From Chitinophagales bacterium (GTDB lineage Bacteria > Bacteroidota > Bacteroidia > Chitinophagales > JADIYW01), in contig JADLAH010000060.1 of the NCBI GenBank assembly GCA_020848315.1, positions 1 through 6,406 of the forward strand: DNA of 6,406 bases. The letters are read 5' to 3'. Below, piece by piece: positions 1 to 6,161 of the stretch. The position numbers and the translations under genes were made by a program. The notes beneath the pieces are model-generated. The model did no database searches. It worked only from the letters and a program-made list of their open reading frames with translations, and was not told where the DNA came from. Numbering within the stretch: the stretch's first letter is position 1; every line of letters begins with the position of its first letter.

Positions 1-989
1 CACTGGATATAAAACCATTGCCGTTGGCGGATTTTATGAATGAGAAATATTGCAGCAATCGTCCGACTGTTTTCAATAACGCTTCCACTGTGGCAGCACC
101 TGACAACATTGTTTCCAATAACTGGAACATCAACAACGGTGCATTTACTTCCGGTCAGCAATCCCCTTCTTTTAACCTGAATCAGATTCGGAATTATAAC
201 ATACAATTGGTTGTAACTACTAATTCCGGCTGTAAAGACACGCTGACCAAAGTGCTCACCTTGCGGGATACTTTCAACGCAGCCATGCTGATTCCTACCG
301 CGGCCTGTATCACGGAAAATCTTGTCTTTTCTGACCTTTCCAAAGGCGACAATATCGGTTATACCTGGACTTTCGGCGATAGTTTTTCGGGAAATGACAG
401 CACTATTTCCTATGCATATACTACCGCCGGCAATTTCCCGGTAAAACTGGTAGTAGAAAACAGAAACTGCGGAACGGACAGCGTCATCCGCAACATCAAC
501 ATCAAACCTTTACCGGAAATCAGCCTTCCTGACAGCATCGTCACCTGTCCGGATGAAATAAAAACCATCAAGGCTATCGGTACGTTTGATAGTGTAAGAT
601 GGAGCAACGGCACGAATACAAATCCAACTACCATCGATGGCAACAGTACATTGGTAAGTATTATCGCCTATAAAAACGGCTGTTCCGCAACGGATAGCAT
701 CCGAATCATCCCCTATTGCGAGGTATTTATTCCGACGGCTTTTTCGCCGAACAATGACGGACTGAATGATACTTACAATATCATGCCTTTGAATGTAATG
801 TCTTATACTTTGCGCATTTACAATCGCTGGGGTGAATTGGTGTTTGAAACCAATGATGAAACAAAAGGGTGGGACGGAAAATATAAGGGCGATGTGTGTC
901 CGACAGACAACTATATCTACTACCTTGATGGTATCAAAAAAGACAATGTAACTTTCAGTATGAAAGGAATACTGACTTTGTTGCGATAA
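1..989 (+). CDS. Secreted PKD-domain protein with T9SS type B (gliding motility-associated) C-terminal sorting domain, 3' part
   Basis: The reading frame is open to the left edge (first whole codon at 3) and ends with TAA at 987-989, so the N-terminus and signal peptide lie outside the window. Residues are counted from the TTG at 18, which is probably internal. Residues 19-83 look like a PKD/Ig-like repeat ending in a GC-K-DTL strand. Residues 85-165 form a clearer PKD repeat with YTWTFGD at 115-121. Residues 168-230 form a third Ig-like unit. Residues 236-323 are the sorting domain: VFIPTAFSPNNDGLND, then a YNRWGE-VFET block, GWDGKYKG, and a final short strand ending in LLR. In the Bacteroidota this domain (CHU_C/TIGR04131 type) directs export through the outer membrane by the type IX system. 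The product is therefore probably a cell-surface or released adhesin-like protein. Its specific ligand cannot be inferred. It converges on nadB with 2 bp between stop codons. Confidence 0.9.
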   Translation, partial: LDIKPLPLADFMNEKYCSNRPTVFNNASTVAAPDNIVSNNWNINNGAFTSGQQSPSFNLNQIRNYNIQLVVTTNSGCKDTLTKVLTLRDTFNAAMLIPTAACITENLVFSDLSKGDNIGYTWTFGDSFSGNDSTISYAYTTAGNFPVKLVVENRNCGTDSVIRNINIKPLPEISLPDSIVTCPDEIKTIKAIGTFDSVRWSNGTNTNPTTIDGNSTLVSIIAYKNGCSATDSIRIIPYCEVFIPTAFSPNNDGLNDTYNIMPLNVMSYTLRIYNRWGELVFETNDETKGWDGKYKGDVCPTDNYIYYLDGIKKDNVTFSMKGILTLLR

Positions 990-991
990 GA

Positions 992-2587
992 TTACAGCAT
1001 TGTTTGTTCCGCTACGCTGGCATGTTCCGGATAATCGGTGGTATAATGTAATCCGCGGCTTTCTTTTCGCAGCATCGCGCTTCTGGTAATGAGATAGCCA
1101 ATGGTAATCATATTGCGCAGCTCCAGTAATTGCGGGGAAATCGTAGTGGTTTCATACAACTCTTCCGTTTCCTTGAACAACAGATATAATCGCTCCTGCG
1201 CCCGTTTCAGACGGCCGTTGTTGCGGACAATACCCACATAACTGCTCATGATATCTTTCAGTTCTTTAATACTCTGCGTGATGATGACCATCTCTTTCGG
1301 ATCGCTGGTGCCGTCGGCATTCCATTCCGGAAATTTTTGTTCAGGAAACTGAATGCTGTCGAGTCGGTCGCGGACATCGAGGAAAATGCGGTGTGAAAAT
1401 ACCACCGCCTCGAGCAGCGAATTGCTGGCCAGGCGGTTCGCGCCATGCAGTCCGGTATTACTGCATTCGCCGCAGGCATACAGATTCTTGATGGAAGTGC
1501 GGCCATACTCATCCACATTAATACCGCCGCACGCATAATGGGCCGCAGGCACCACCGGAATCATATCTTTGAATACATCAATACCGATGGATTTACATTT
1601 CTCATAAATATTCGGGAAATGATGGATGAAATTATCTCTGTCCATGTGGCGGCAATCGAGATACATATGATCATCCCCGCTTTTTTTCATTTCATTGTCA
1701 ATGGCACGCGCCACAATATCGCGGGGCGCCAGTGAACCACGTTTGTCGTAATTTGCCATCAGGTCGCTGCCATCTTTAGTACGCAGGATGGCGCCATCTC
1801 CGCGCACCGCCTCTGTTATCAGGAAGTTGGGACTCACACCCGGCTCATACAATGCCGTCGGGTGAAATTGCACAAACTCCAGATTGGCCACTCTTCCTTT
1901 TGCACGATACACCATCGCAATCCCGTCGCCGGTAGCGATACTCGGATTTGTAGTTGCGCGATACACCTGACCGAATCCACCCGTCGCGAGTACGACAATT
2001 TTACTTTCGAGTTTTTCTATCTGATGTGTTTTCAGATTGAGTACATAAGCGCCGTAGCACTGGATATCGGAGGTAACGCGCGTAATAATTCTGCCGAGAT
2101 GATGCTGTGTGAGCAGGTCTATGACAAAATGATGTTGTGATATCTCGATATTCGGTGTTTCGTGCACCTTTGCGAGCAAGGCACGTTCAATTTCCCAGCC
2201 CGTGATATCTTTGTAATGCAGCACGCGGTGTTCGGAGTGACCACCTTCGCGGCCGAGTTTGTAATCTCCTTCCGCTTCCTTGTCGAAGTTGGTGCCCCAG
2301 CTGATCAGTTCATCCACCCGCAAACGTCCTTCGCGAATCACGATGTCCACAATATCCTGATTGCAGAGTCCGTCGCCGGCAATCAGCGTATCTGAGATAT
2401 GTTTTTCAAAATTGTCTTTTTCAAAATCCGTCACCACCGCAATACCGCCTTGTGCGTATTTTGTATTGCTTTCATCTTCATTGGCTTTGGTAAGAATAAG
2501 GATTTTCTTATCGGGAAACTGCGCAGCAGTTTTCAGCGCAAAACTAAGTCCGGCAATTCCCGAACCAATCACTAAAACATCAGTCAT
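992..2587 (-). CDS. nadB: L-aspartate oxidase (NadB)
   Basis: FAD-dependent cytoplasmic enzyme that oxidises L-aspartate to iminoaspartate, the first step of de novo NAD synthesis, with NadA as the next enzyme. The 531-residue product is close to the 540 residues of E. coli NadB. Visible motifs: dinucleotide-binding GSGIAG at 8-13; KYAQGGIAVV at 43-52; GREGGHSEHRVLH at 112-124; FHPTALY at 241-247; TEAVRGDGA at 258-266; LAPRD at 286-290; HYACGGI at 350-356; and LYACGE with GLHGANRLASNSLLEAVVF at 369-397. His242, Arg289, His350 and Arg385 match the E. coli active-site residues His244, Arg290, His351 and Arg386 by motif and position. I chose the ATG at 2585-2587 because the Rossmann strand begins right after it (MTDVLVIGSG). 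The ATG at 2663-2665 would add 26 lysine/asparagine-rich residues and consume most of the divergent promoter region. The NadB reading over the homologous fumarate reductase/succinate dehydrogenase flavoproteins rests on length and the REGGHS motif. nadA and nadC are not in the window. Confidence 0.96.
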   Translation of the reverse strand: MTDVLVIGSGIAGLSFALKTAAQFPDKKILILTKANEDESNTKYAQGGIAVVTDFEKDNFEKHISDTLIAGDGLCNQDIVDIVIREGRLRVDELISWGTNFDKEAEGDYKLGREGGHSEHRVLHYKDITGWEIERALLAKVHETPNIEISQHHFVIDLLTQHHLGRIITRVTSDIQCYGAYVLNLKTHQIEKLESKIVVLATGGFGQVYRATTNPSIATGDGIAMVYRAKGRVANLEFVQFHPTALYEPGVSPNFLITEAVRGDGAILRTKDGSDLMANYDKRGSLAPRDIVARAIDNEMKKSGDDHMYLDCRHMDRDNFIHHFPNIYEKCKSIGIDVFKDMIPVVPAAHYACGGINVDEYGRTSIKNLYACGECSNTGLHGANRLASNSLLEAVVFSHRIFLDVRDRLDSIQFPEQKFPEWNADGTSDPKEMVIITQSIKELKDIMSSYVGIVRNNGRLKRAQERLYLLFKETEELYETTTISPQLLELRNMITIGYLITRSAMLRKESRGLHYTTDYPEHASVAEQTML

Positions 2588-2682
2588 ATTGTAAAAATAG
2601 TATTTAGCATGATTAGAGTTGTTAATTGTAATGGATTTTTGCGTTTTTTGTTTAAGTTTGACCATTATTTGACCCTTATCAA
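2588..2682. promoter_or_regulatory. Divergent nadB/deoC intergenic promoter region
   Basis: This 95-bp AT-rich gap separates the divergent starts of nadB (-) and deoC (+) and must hold both promoters unless upstream genes contribute. On the + strand, TAAGTTTG at 2653-2660 fits the Bacteroidota -7 consensus TAnnTTTG and lies 22 nt before the deoC ATG. The nearest ATTG, at 2625-2628, is 24 nt upstream of it, longer than the usual 19-21 nt spacing, so the -33 element is doubtful. On the - strand, TATTTTTA (complement of 2592-2599) is a one-mismatch -7 candidate very close to the nadB ATG. Neither start has a clear Shine-Dalgarno sequence, which is common in this phylum. No operator palindrome was seen. 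The presence of promoters is inferred from gene orientation; the exact boxes are guesses. Confidence 0.35.
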
Positions 2683-3348
2683 ATGGATATTTCCTCCTAC
2701 ATCGATCACACCCTGCTCAAAGCCGTTGCCACTGAAAATGAGATTATCCAACTGTGCAATGAGGCCTTGGAATATCAGTTCTTTGCGGTCTGTGTCAACA
2801 GTAGTTATGTGCCGCTTTGCCAATCTGTGCTGCAATCATCCGCTGTGAAAACCGCGGCCGTCGTAGGATTTCCGCTGGGTGCATCCGATACGGCTACCAA
2901 AGTTTTTGAAGCCCAAAAAGCCATTGAAAACGGCGCAGATGAAATAGACATGGTCATACATATCGGAATGCTGAAGGACAAAAAAATGGCAGAAGTAGAA
3001 CGCGAGATTAATGCCATTAAAACCGGCATCGGTGAGAAAATACTGAAAGTAATTATAGAAACCTGCTATCTCACGGACGAAGAAAAGAAAACCGCCACGC
3101 AGCTGACAGTAAATGCGGGTGCGGACTTTGTGAAAACCTCTACCGGATTTGGCACCGGAGGTGCCACGCTCGCTGATGTCGCGCTGATGCGGTCGGTGAC
3201 AAAGGATTATATCAAAATAAAAGCCAGCGGCGGCATTCGTGATTTTGCAACAGCGCAGCAATACATCGCCGCCGGCGTTTCGCGCATCGGTACGAGCAAC
3301 GGGATTCAGATTGTAAGCGGCATCAGTGGGAATGAAAATTTGTATTAA
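2683..3348 (+). CDS. deoC: Deoxyribose-phosphate aldolase (DeoC/DERA)
   Basis: Class I (Schiff-base) aldolase that cleaves 2-deoxy-D-ribose 5-phosphate to acetaldehyde and glyceraldehyde 3-phosphate, the last step of deoxynucleoside catabolism. The product has 221 residues, the length of the short bacterial DERA type; E. coli DeoC has 259. The N-terminus YIDHTLLK at 6-13 is diagnostic and supports the ATG at 2683. GADEIDMV at 84-91 carries the catalytic Asp89. ADFVKTSTGFGTGGAT at 147-162 carries the Schiff-base Lys151. IKIKASGGIRD at 177-187 carries the second catalytic Lys180. RIGTSNG at 201-207 is the phosphate-binding loop. The last residue is Tyr221, as in E. coli DERA, where the terminal Tyr reaches the active site. 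deoD follows after 16 bp, so the two are probably cotranscribed. No DeoR-type regulator or deoB phosphopentomutase is present here. Confidence 0.96.
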   Translation: MDISSYIDHTLLKAVATENEIIQLCNEALEYQFFAVCVNSSYVPLCQSVLQSSAVKTAAVVGFPLGASDTATKVFEAQKAIENGADEIDMVIHIGMLKDKKMAEVEREINAIKTGIGEKILKVIIETCYLTDEEKKTATQLTVNAGADFVKTSTGFGTGGATLADVALMRSVTKDYIKIKASGGIRDFATAQQYIAAGVSRIGTSNGIQIVSGISGNENLY

Positions 3349-3364
3349 CAAAAAAATCTAAAAC

Positions 3365-4063
3365 ATGAGTGTACATATCGGAGCAAAAAAAGGAGACATC
3401 GCGGAAACCATCTTATTGCCGGGCGATCCGCTGAGAGCAAAACATGTGGCGGAAACCTTCCTGCAGGATGCTGTCTGCTACAATGAAGTGCGCGGCATGT
3501 ACGGTTTTACGGGCTATTACAACGGTAAGCGCGTTTCAGTGCAGGGAACAGGCATGGGCATTCCGTCGGCCTCCATTTATATCAACGAACTGATTCGTGA
3601 GTACGATGTAAAAAACCTGATTCGCATCGGCACGGCCGGCTCTCTGCAACCTCATATTCATGTGAAAGATGTCGTGATAGCGCTGGCGGCCAGCACCAAC
3701 TCGGCGGTCAACTGGAACCGCTTCCGTGGATCGGATTTTGCACCTACCGCCGATTTCGATTTACTGCTGAAAGCTTATCATGCCGCCAAAGATTTAAACA
3801 TTCCGATTAAAGCGGGCAATGTTTTGTCATCGGATGAATTTTATGACGACGACCCGGATTTCTACAAAAAATGGGCAGAATACGGCGTATTGTGTGTGGA
3901 AATGGAAACGGCCGCGCTTTATACTATTGCTGCCAAATACGGCGCGAAAGCGCTGGGCATTTTTACCATCAGCGACAGCCTGGTGACGAAAGAAGCGTGC
4001 TCCGCGGAGGAACGCCAGCATTCTTTCAATGATATGGTGAAAATCGCGCTGAATACACTGTAG
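3365..4063 (+). CDS. deoD: Purine-nucleoside phosphorylase, hexameric DeoD type
   Basis: Catalyses reversible phosphorolysis of purine (deoxy)ribonucleosides to free base plus (deoxy)ribose 1-phosphate in the cytoplasm, in purine salvage. The product is 232 residues, against 239 for E. coli DeoD. Active-site residues fall at almost the same numbers as in the E. coli literature: His4 (from the neighbouring subunit), the LLPGDPLRA loop at 17-25 with Arg24, Arg43, RIGTAGS at 87-93 with Arg87, VEMETAALY at 178-186 with Glu179, Met180 and Glu181, catalytic Asp204 in TISDSLVT at 201-208, and Arg217 in AEER. This pattern marks the trimer-of-dimers DeoD type, not the trimeric mammalian-type PNP. Close relatives such as uridine phosphorylase are less likely given the SDS and VEMET motifs. 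The 16-bp A-rich gap to deoC has no clear Shine-Dalgarno site. The stop TAG at 4061-4063 directly abuts the stop of the opposing DUF3109 gene. Confidence 0.95.
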   Translation: MSVHIGAKKGDIAETILLPGDPLRAKHVAETFLQDAVCYNEVRGMYGFTGYYNGKRVSVQGTGMGIPSASIYINELIREYDVKNLIRIGTAGSLQPHIHVKDVVIALAASTNSAVNWNRFRGSDFAPTADFDLLLKAYHAAKDLNIPIKAGNVLSSDEFYDDDPDFYKKWAEYGVLCVEMETAALYTIAAKYGAKALGIFTISDSLVTKEACSAEERQHSFNDMVKIALNTL

Positions 4064-4657
4064 TTATTCGCCGGCTTCTTCTTCCATTTCGCCTTTGGCG
4101 ACTTTATCCAGCACTTCGTAGAATTCTTCCCCGAATTTGCGGATGATGGCGTCTTTCAGGAAAACATATACCGGCACTTTCAATTCCTTTCCCAGTGTGC
4201 AGGCATCGCTGCAGATATCCCACACGTCGTAGTTCATAGCCGTTACGCTGTCCATCGGTTTCAGCCGGATCGGATATAAATGGCAGCTGATGGGTTTCTG
4301 AAAATCCACCACACCGTCTTTCCAGGCTTTTTCAATAGCACAGGTAATGGTGCCGTCGCTTTCATAATTGACATACGCGCAGGCGGCGCCATCAATGAGT
4401 GGCGTGGCATAAGGCGTATATTCATCATCCGGCTCATCCACAAAAGTGCCCTGCGCCTCAATGGCCGCGATACCCTCCGGAGTGAGATAGGATTTTATTT
4501 TGGGGTAGATTTTTTTCAGGATTTTCGTTTCCGATTTTTCCACCGGAGCGCCACTGTCACCCTCCACACAGCAAATTCCTTTGCATTTTTTGATGTTGCA
4601 AACAAACTGCTTTTCTATCACATCGTCGCTGATTAATACGTCGTCTATCAGAATCAT
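4064..4657 (-). CDS. DUF3109 family cysteine-rich protein (probable metal-binding, function unknown)
   Basis: The sequence resembles the DUF3109 family common in Bacteroidota and related in motif style to the YkgJ/UPF0153 CxxCxxCC proteins. The 197-residue product has no signal peptide or membrane segment, so it is probably cytoplasmic. Nine cysteines are visible at 20, 25, 29, 30, 93, 106, 125, 149 and 153. The N-terminal cluster FVCNIKKCKGICCVEGDSGAP has the spacing C-x4-C-x3-CC. Others lie in ACAYV (93), ITCAIE (106), ISCHLYPIR (125) and DICSDAC (149, 153). This pattern suggests a zinc or iron-sulfur site, but no reaction is known to me. The C-terminus is acidic (GEMEEEAGE). I chose the ATG at 4655-4657 (MILIDDVLIS); a GTG at 4673-4675 would add six residues and run into a repeat copy. 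It lies 130 bp downstream of the methyltransferase gene in the same direction and may be cotranscribed with it. Confidence 0.88.
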   Translation of the reverse strand: MILIDDVLISDDVIEKQFVCNIKKCKGICCVEGDSGAPVEKSETKILKKIYPKIKSYLTPEGIAAIEAQGTFVDEPDDEYTPYATPLIDGAACAYVNYESDGTITCAIEKAWKDGVVDFQKPISCHLYPIRLKPMDSVTAMNYDVWDICSDACTLGKELKVPVYVFLKDAIIRKFGEEFYEVLDKVAKGEMEEEAGE

Positions 4658-4663
4658 GTTTAA

Positions 4664-4696
4664 ATTTTTTACCACTAAGGCACGAAGTACACGAAG
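4664..4696 (+). repeat. Copy 1 of a 33-bp direct repeat (half element, no inverted arm)
   Basis: This copy has a T-run followed by ACCACTAAGG and two CACGAAG units (4681-4687 and 4690-4696) spaced 9 nt apart. It matches 4734-4766 at 31 of 33 positions; the differences are T/C at 4670/4740 and A/G at 4677/4747. Unlike copy 2 it is not followed by the complementary arm, so it looks like a truncated or decayed copy. It lies immediately upstream of the DUF3109 start codon on the - strand and would form part of that gene's 5' leader. Confidence 0.85.
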
Positions 4697-4733
4697 CGGA
4701 TTGTATATGTTTTGTTTTCTTAAGCTAAACGAT

Positions 4734-4766
4734 ATTTTTCACCACTGAGGCACGAAGTACACGAAG
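4734..4766 (+). repeat. Copy 2 of the 33-bp direct repeat
   Basis: This is the second copy of the repeat at 4664-4696, exactly 70 bp downstream, with 31 of 33 identical positions. It contains ACCACTGAGG and CACGAAG twice (4751-4757 and 4760-4766). This copy forms the left half of the hairpin at 4741-4787. Short intergenic elements starting CCACTAAGGCACGAAG are, as far as I recall, dispersed in several bacterial genomes including Bacteroidota. Their number in this genome cannot be seen from the window. Confidence 0.85.
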
Positions 4767-4787
4767 TGTTCTTTGTGTCTTAGTGGT
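4741..4787 (+). repeat. 47-nt imperfect palindrome / hairpin element between two genes
   Basis: Positions 4741-4757 pair with 4771-4787 over 17 bp with no mismatch if three G-T (G-U) pairs are allowed. After one T-T mismatch (4758/4770), ACAC at 4759-4762 pairs with GTGT at 4766-4769 around a GAA triloop (4763-4765). Nearly the whole element therefore folds. The wobble pairs arise only in + strand RNA or ssDNA; in - strand RNA the same positions are A-C mismatches. The right arm ends exactly at the base before the stop codon (4788-4790) of the methyltransferase gene. No U-run follows on either strand, so it is not a typical intrinsic terminator, although it could protect a 3' end or attenuate readthrough into the DUF3109 gene. 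It most resembles a REP/MITE-like dispersed palindrome. Confidence 0.8.
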
Positions 4788-5489
4788 TTACTTACCCAAC
4801 ACAAAGATAGCGGGTTTTTTATTCAAATCCGGTTTGCGTTTTTTCCATTCCGACAGCGGCAATGTTTTGATGAATTCGTCCTGCGCGGTGATGTTGCAGG
4901 CAATGCAGAGCATCGTATCGAACTTGCAGTTGCTGATAATTTCATCCAGCAGTTTCTGGTTGCGATAGGGCGTATCCATAAAAATCTGCGTAATGCCTTT
5001 TTTCGCCAGCGACTCCATTTGCTGCAGCCGTCCTTTGCGTTCGCCCGTTTCGATAGGCAGATATCCGTTAAACGTGAATTGCTGTCCGTTAAATCCACTT
5101 GCCATCAAGGCCATGATGATGGCACTCGGACCGGAGAGCGGCACTACTGTAATGTCCATTTCATGGGCCGCTTCTACCACCTTATTGCCCGGATCAGCGA
5201 TGCAAGGCACGCCGGCTTCGCTCATCAATCCGATGTTTTTCCCTTGAAAAACTTCGGTCAGTATACTATCGTCAAAGCGGTAGTTCTGGTGTTTATCCAG
5301 TTCGACAAACGTGCAGTCGTCGATGTTTTTTTCCTTATACACCGCCTTGATGAAACGACGGGCGGTTTTGATATTTTCTACGATGTAGATATTGGTGTGT
5401 ATGATCACTTCTCTGATATCGGGCGGAATCATGCCGAGGGAATTATCCGCTATCACCGTAGGAATCAAATATAAAACACCGTTTTGCAT
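4788..5489 (-). CDS. SAM-dependent methyltransferase, tetrapyrrole methylase superfamily, RsmI-like
   Basis: The 233-residue protein has the fold signature of the SAM-dependent TP-methylase superfamily and most resembles RsmI, which 2'-O-methylates C1402 of 16S rRNA. Visible motifs: LYLIPTVIADN at 6-16 (RsmI has VPTPIGN here); IGLMSEAGVPCIADPG at 86-101 (RsmI SDAGTP-SDPG); VVPLSGPSAI at 115-124; ASGF then GYLP at 142-145; ERKGRL at 150-155; FMDTPYRN at 170-177 (RsmI E-S-x-H-R site); and CIACNITAQDEFIKTL at 195-210. It is about 50 residues shorter than E. coli RsmI (286) and lacks its C-terminal extension. It therefore probably belongs to a separate Bacteroidota branch whose substrate is uncertain. 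I chose the ATG at 5487-5489 (MQNGVLYLIPT); a TTG at 5502-5504 would add only five residues. It is divergent from the glycosylase gene and upstream of the DUF3109 gene. Confidence 0.85.
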   Translation of the reverse strand: MQNGVLYLIPTVIADNSLGMIPPDIREVIIHTNIYIVENIKTARRFIKAVYKEKNIDDCTFVELDKHQNYRFDDSILTEVFQGKNIGLMSEAGVPCIADPGNKVVEAAHEMDITVVPLSGPSAIIMALMASGFNGQQFTFNGYLPIETGERKGRLQQMESLAKKGITQIFMDTPYRNQKLLDEIISNCKFDTMLCIACNITAQDEFIKTLPLSEWKKRKPDLNKKPAIFVLGK

Positions 5490-5540
5490 GGACAAAAATA
5501 CCAAATAAGACAGAGAAATGCGGTACTTTTGGAAGTAATC
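5490..5540. promoter_or_regulatory. Divergent methyltransferase/glycosylase intergenic region with two -7-like boxes
   Basis: This 51-bp gap between divergent start codons must carry promoters for one or both genes. On the + strand TACTTTTG at 5524-5531 fits TAnnTTTG; on the - strand TATTTTTG (complement of 5493-5500) also fits. Neither has a TTG at the usual 19-21 nt upstream. Both sit so close to their ATG that transcripts would be nearly leaderless, so these boxes are weak candidates. GGAAG at 5531-5535, 5 nt before the ATG at 5541, is a plausible Shine-Dalgarno site and supports that start for the glycosylase. Confidence 0.3.
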
Positions 5541-6161
5541 ATGCCGTTGTCTTTACATTACTATCTACACGAAGACGTCGTATTTCTTGCCAGAGATTTA
5601 TTGGGCAAACTATTGGTGACGGAAATAGATGGTATCCGCACGGGCGGCATCATCACGGAAACGGAAGCATACAGCGAAACGGAAAAAGGGTGCCACGCCT
5701 ACGGCCGTCGCAAAACGGAACGCACCAAAATCATGTTCGAAACCGGCGGACATTCGTATGTATATTTCTGCTATGGCATGCACCATCTGTTCAATATTGT
5801 CACCGGCCAGAAAGACACGGCACAGGCTGTGCTTATCCGCGCGATATGGCCAACCATCGGCATAACAGAAATCCTGCGGCGACGGAATAAAACGAAAGCG
5901 GATAAACAACTTTGCAATGGTCCCGGAAAGGTTTGCCAGGCTTTGGGGATTACCAGAGAACACAACGGTATACTGCTGAATGAAGCTACCGTGTGGGTCG
6001 AAAATCCGGGATTAAGCATTTGTTCGGAAGATATAAAAGTGACGCCGCGCATCGGCATCGACTATGCCGGAGCGGATGCGCATTTGCCGTGGCGTTTTGT
6101 GCTGTCTCTGTCGGAAATTGAAAAATACGTTGATAAAATCAATGCGCATCATTCGGGTTAA
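5541..6161 (+). CDS. DNA-3-methyladenine glycosylase, AAG/MPG family
   Basis: Monofunctional base-excision repair enzyme that removes alkylated purines such as 3-methyladenine (and often hypoxanthine) from DNA. The product is 206 residues, typical for bacterial members of this family. It begins near LARDLLGKLLV (16-26). TETEAY at 39-44 holds the catalytic Glu42 and the base-stacking Tyr44, matching human AAG Glu125 and Tyr127. CHAYGRRKTERT at 51-62 supplies His52, the likely equivalent of His136. SYVYFCYGMHHLFNIVT at 72-88 contains the intercalating-Tyr region and Asn85 (compare human Asn169). AVLIRA at 96-101 has Arg100 (human Arg182). NGPGKVCQALGI at 126-137 matches human GPSKLCQALAI. I chose the ATG at 5541, preceded by GGAAG; a TTG at 5484 would add 19 residues unlike the family and cross into the opposing gene. 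The last 23 bp overlap the convergent cytochrome gene. Confidence 0.95.
   Translation: MPLSLHYYLHEDVVFLARDLLGKLLVTEIDGIRTGGIITETEAYSETEKGCHAYGRRKTERTKIMFETGGHSYVYFCYGMHHLFNIVTGQKDTAQAVLIRAIWPTIGITEILRRRNKTKADKQLCNGPGKVCQALGITREHNGILLNEATVWVENPGLSICSEDIKVTPRIGIDYAGADAHLPWRFVLSLSEIEKYVDKINAHHSG

Noticed and set aside
1445..2140. Several 90-codon open frames on the + strand opposite nadB
   Set aside because: NadB is intact and convincing across this stretch; the antisense frames have no support from motifs or start signals.
2588..2665. A 26-residue N-terminal extension of NadB from the ATG at 2663-2665
   Set aside because: NadB proteins begin just before the GxGxxG strand; the extension is Lys/Asn-rich, unlike the family, and would take up most of the promoter space shared with deoC.
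2836..3351. A 171-codon open frame on the - strand opposite deoC
   Set aside because: deoC carries all catalytic residues in the + frame; the antisense translation is compositionally odd with no motif.
4090..4100. CGCC-TTT-GGCG mini-hairpin downstream of deoD as a terminator
   Set aside because: The stem is only 4 bp, no U-run follows, and it lies inside the DUF3109 coding sequence.
4664..4787. A minimal CRISPR-like array from the two direct repeats
   Set aside because: There are only two repeat copies with one spacer, the second copy is part of a hairpin, and no cas gene is nearby.
4741..4790. The hairpin read as an intrinsic terminator of the methyltransferase gene
   Set aside because: There is no U-run on the exit side in either direction, and in - strand RNA the stem carries three A-C mismatches.
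4773..5474. A 233-codon open frame on the + strand opposite the methyltransferase gene
   Set aside because: Its translation shows no recognisable family, while the - strand frame has a full set of TP-methylase motifs; it is a shadow frame.
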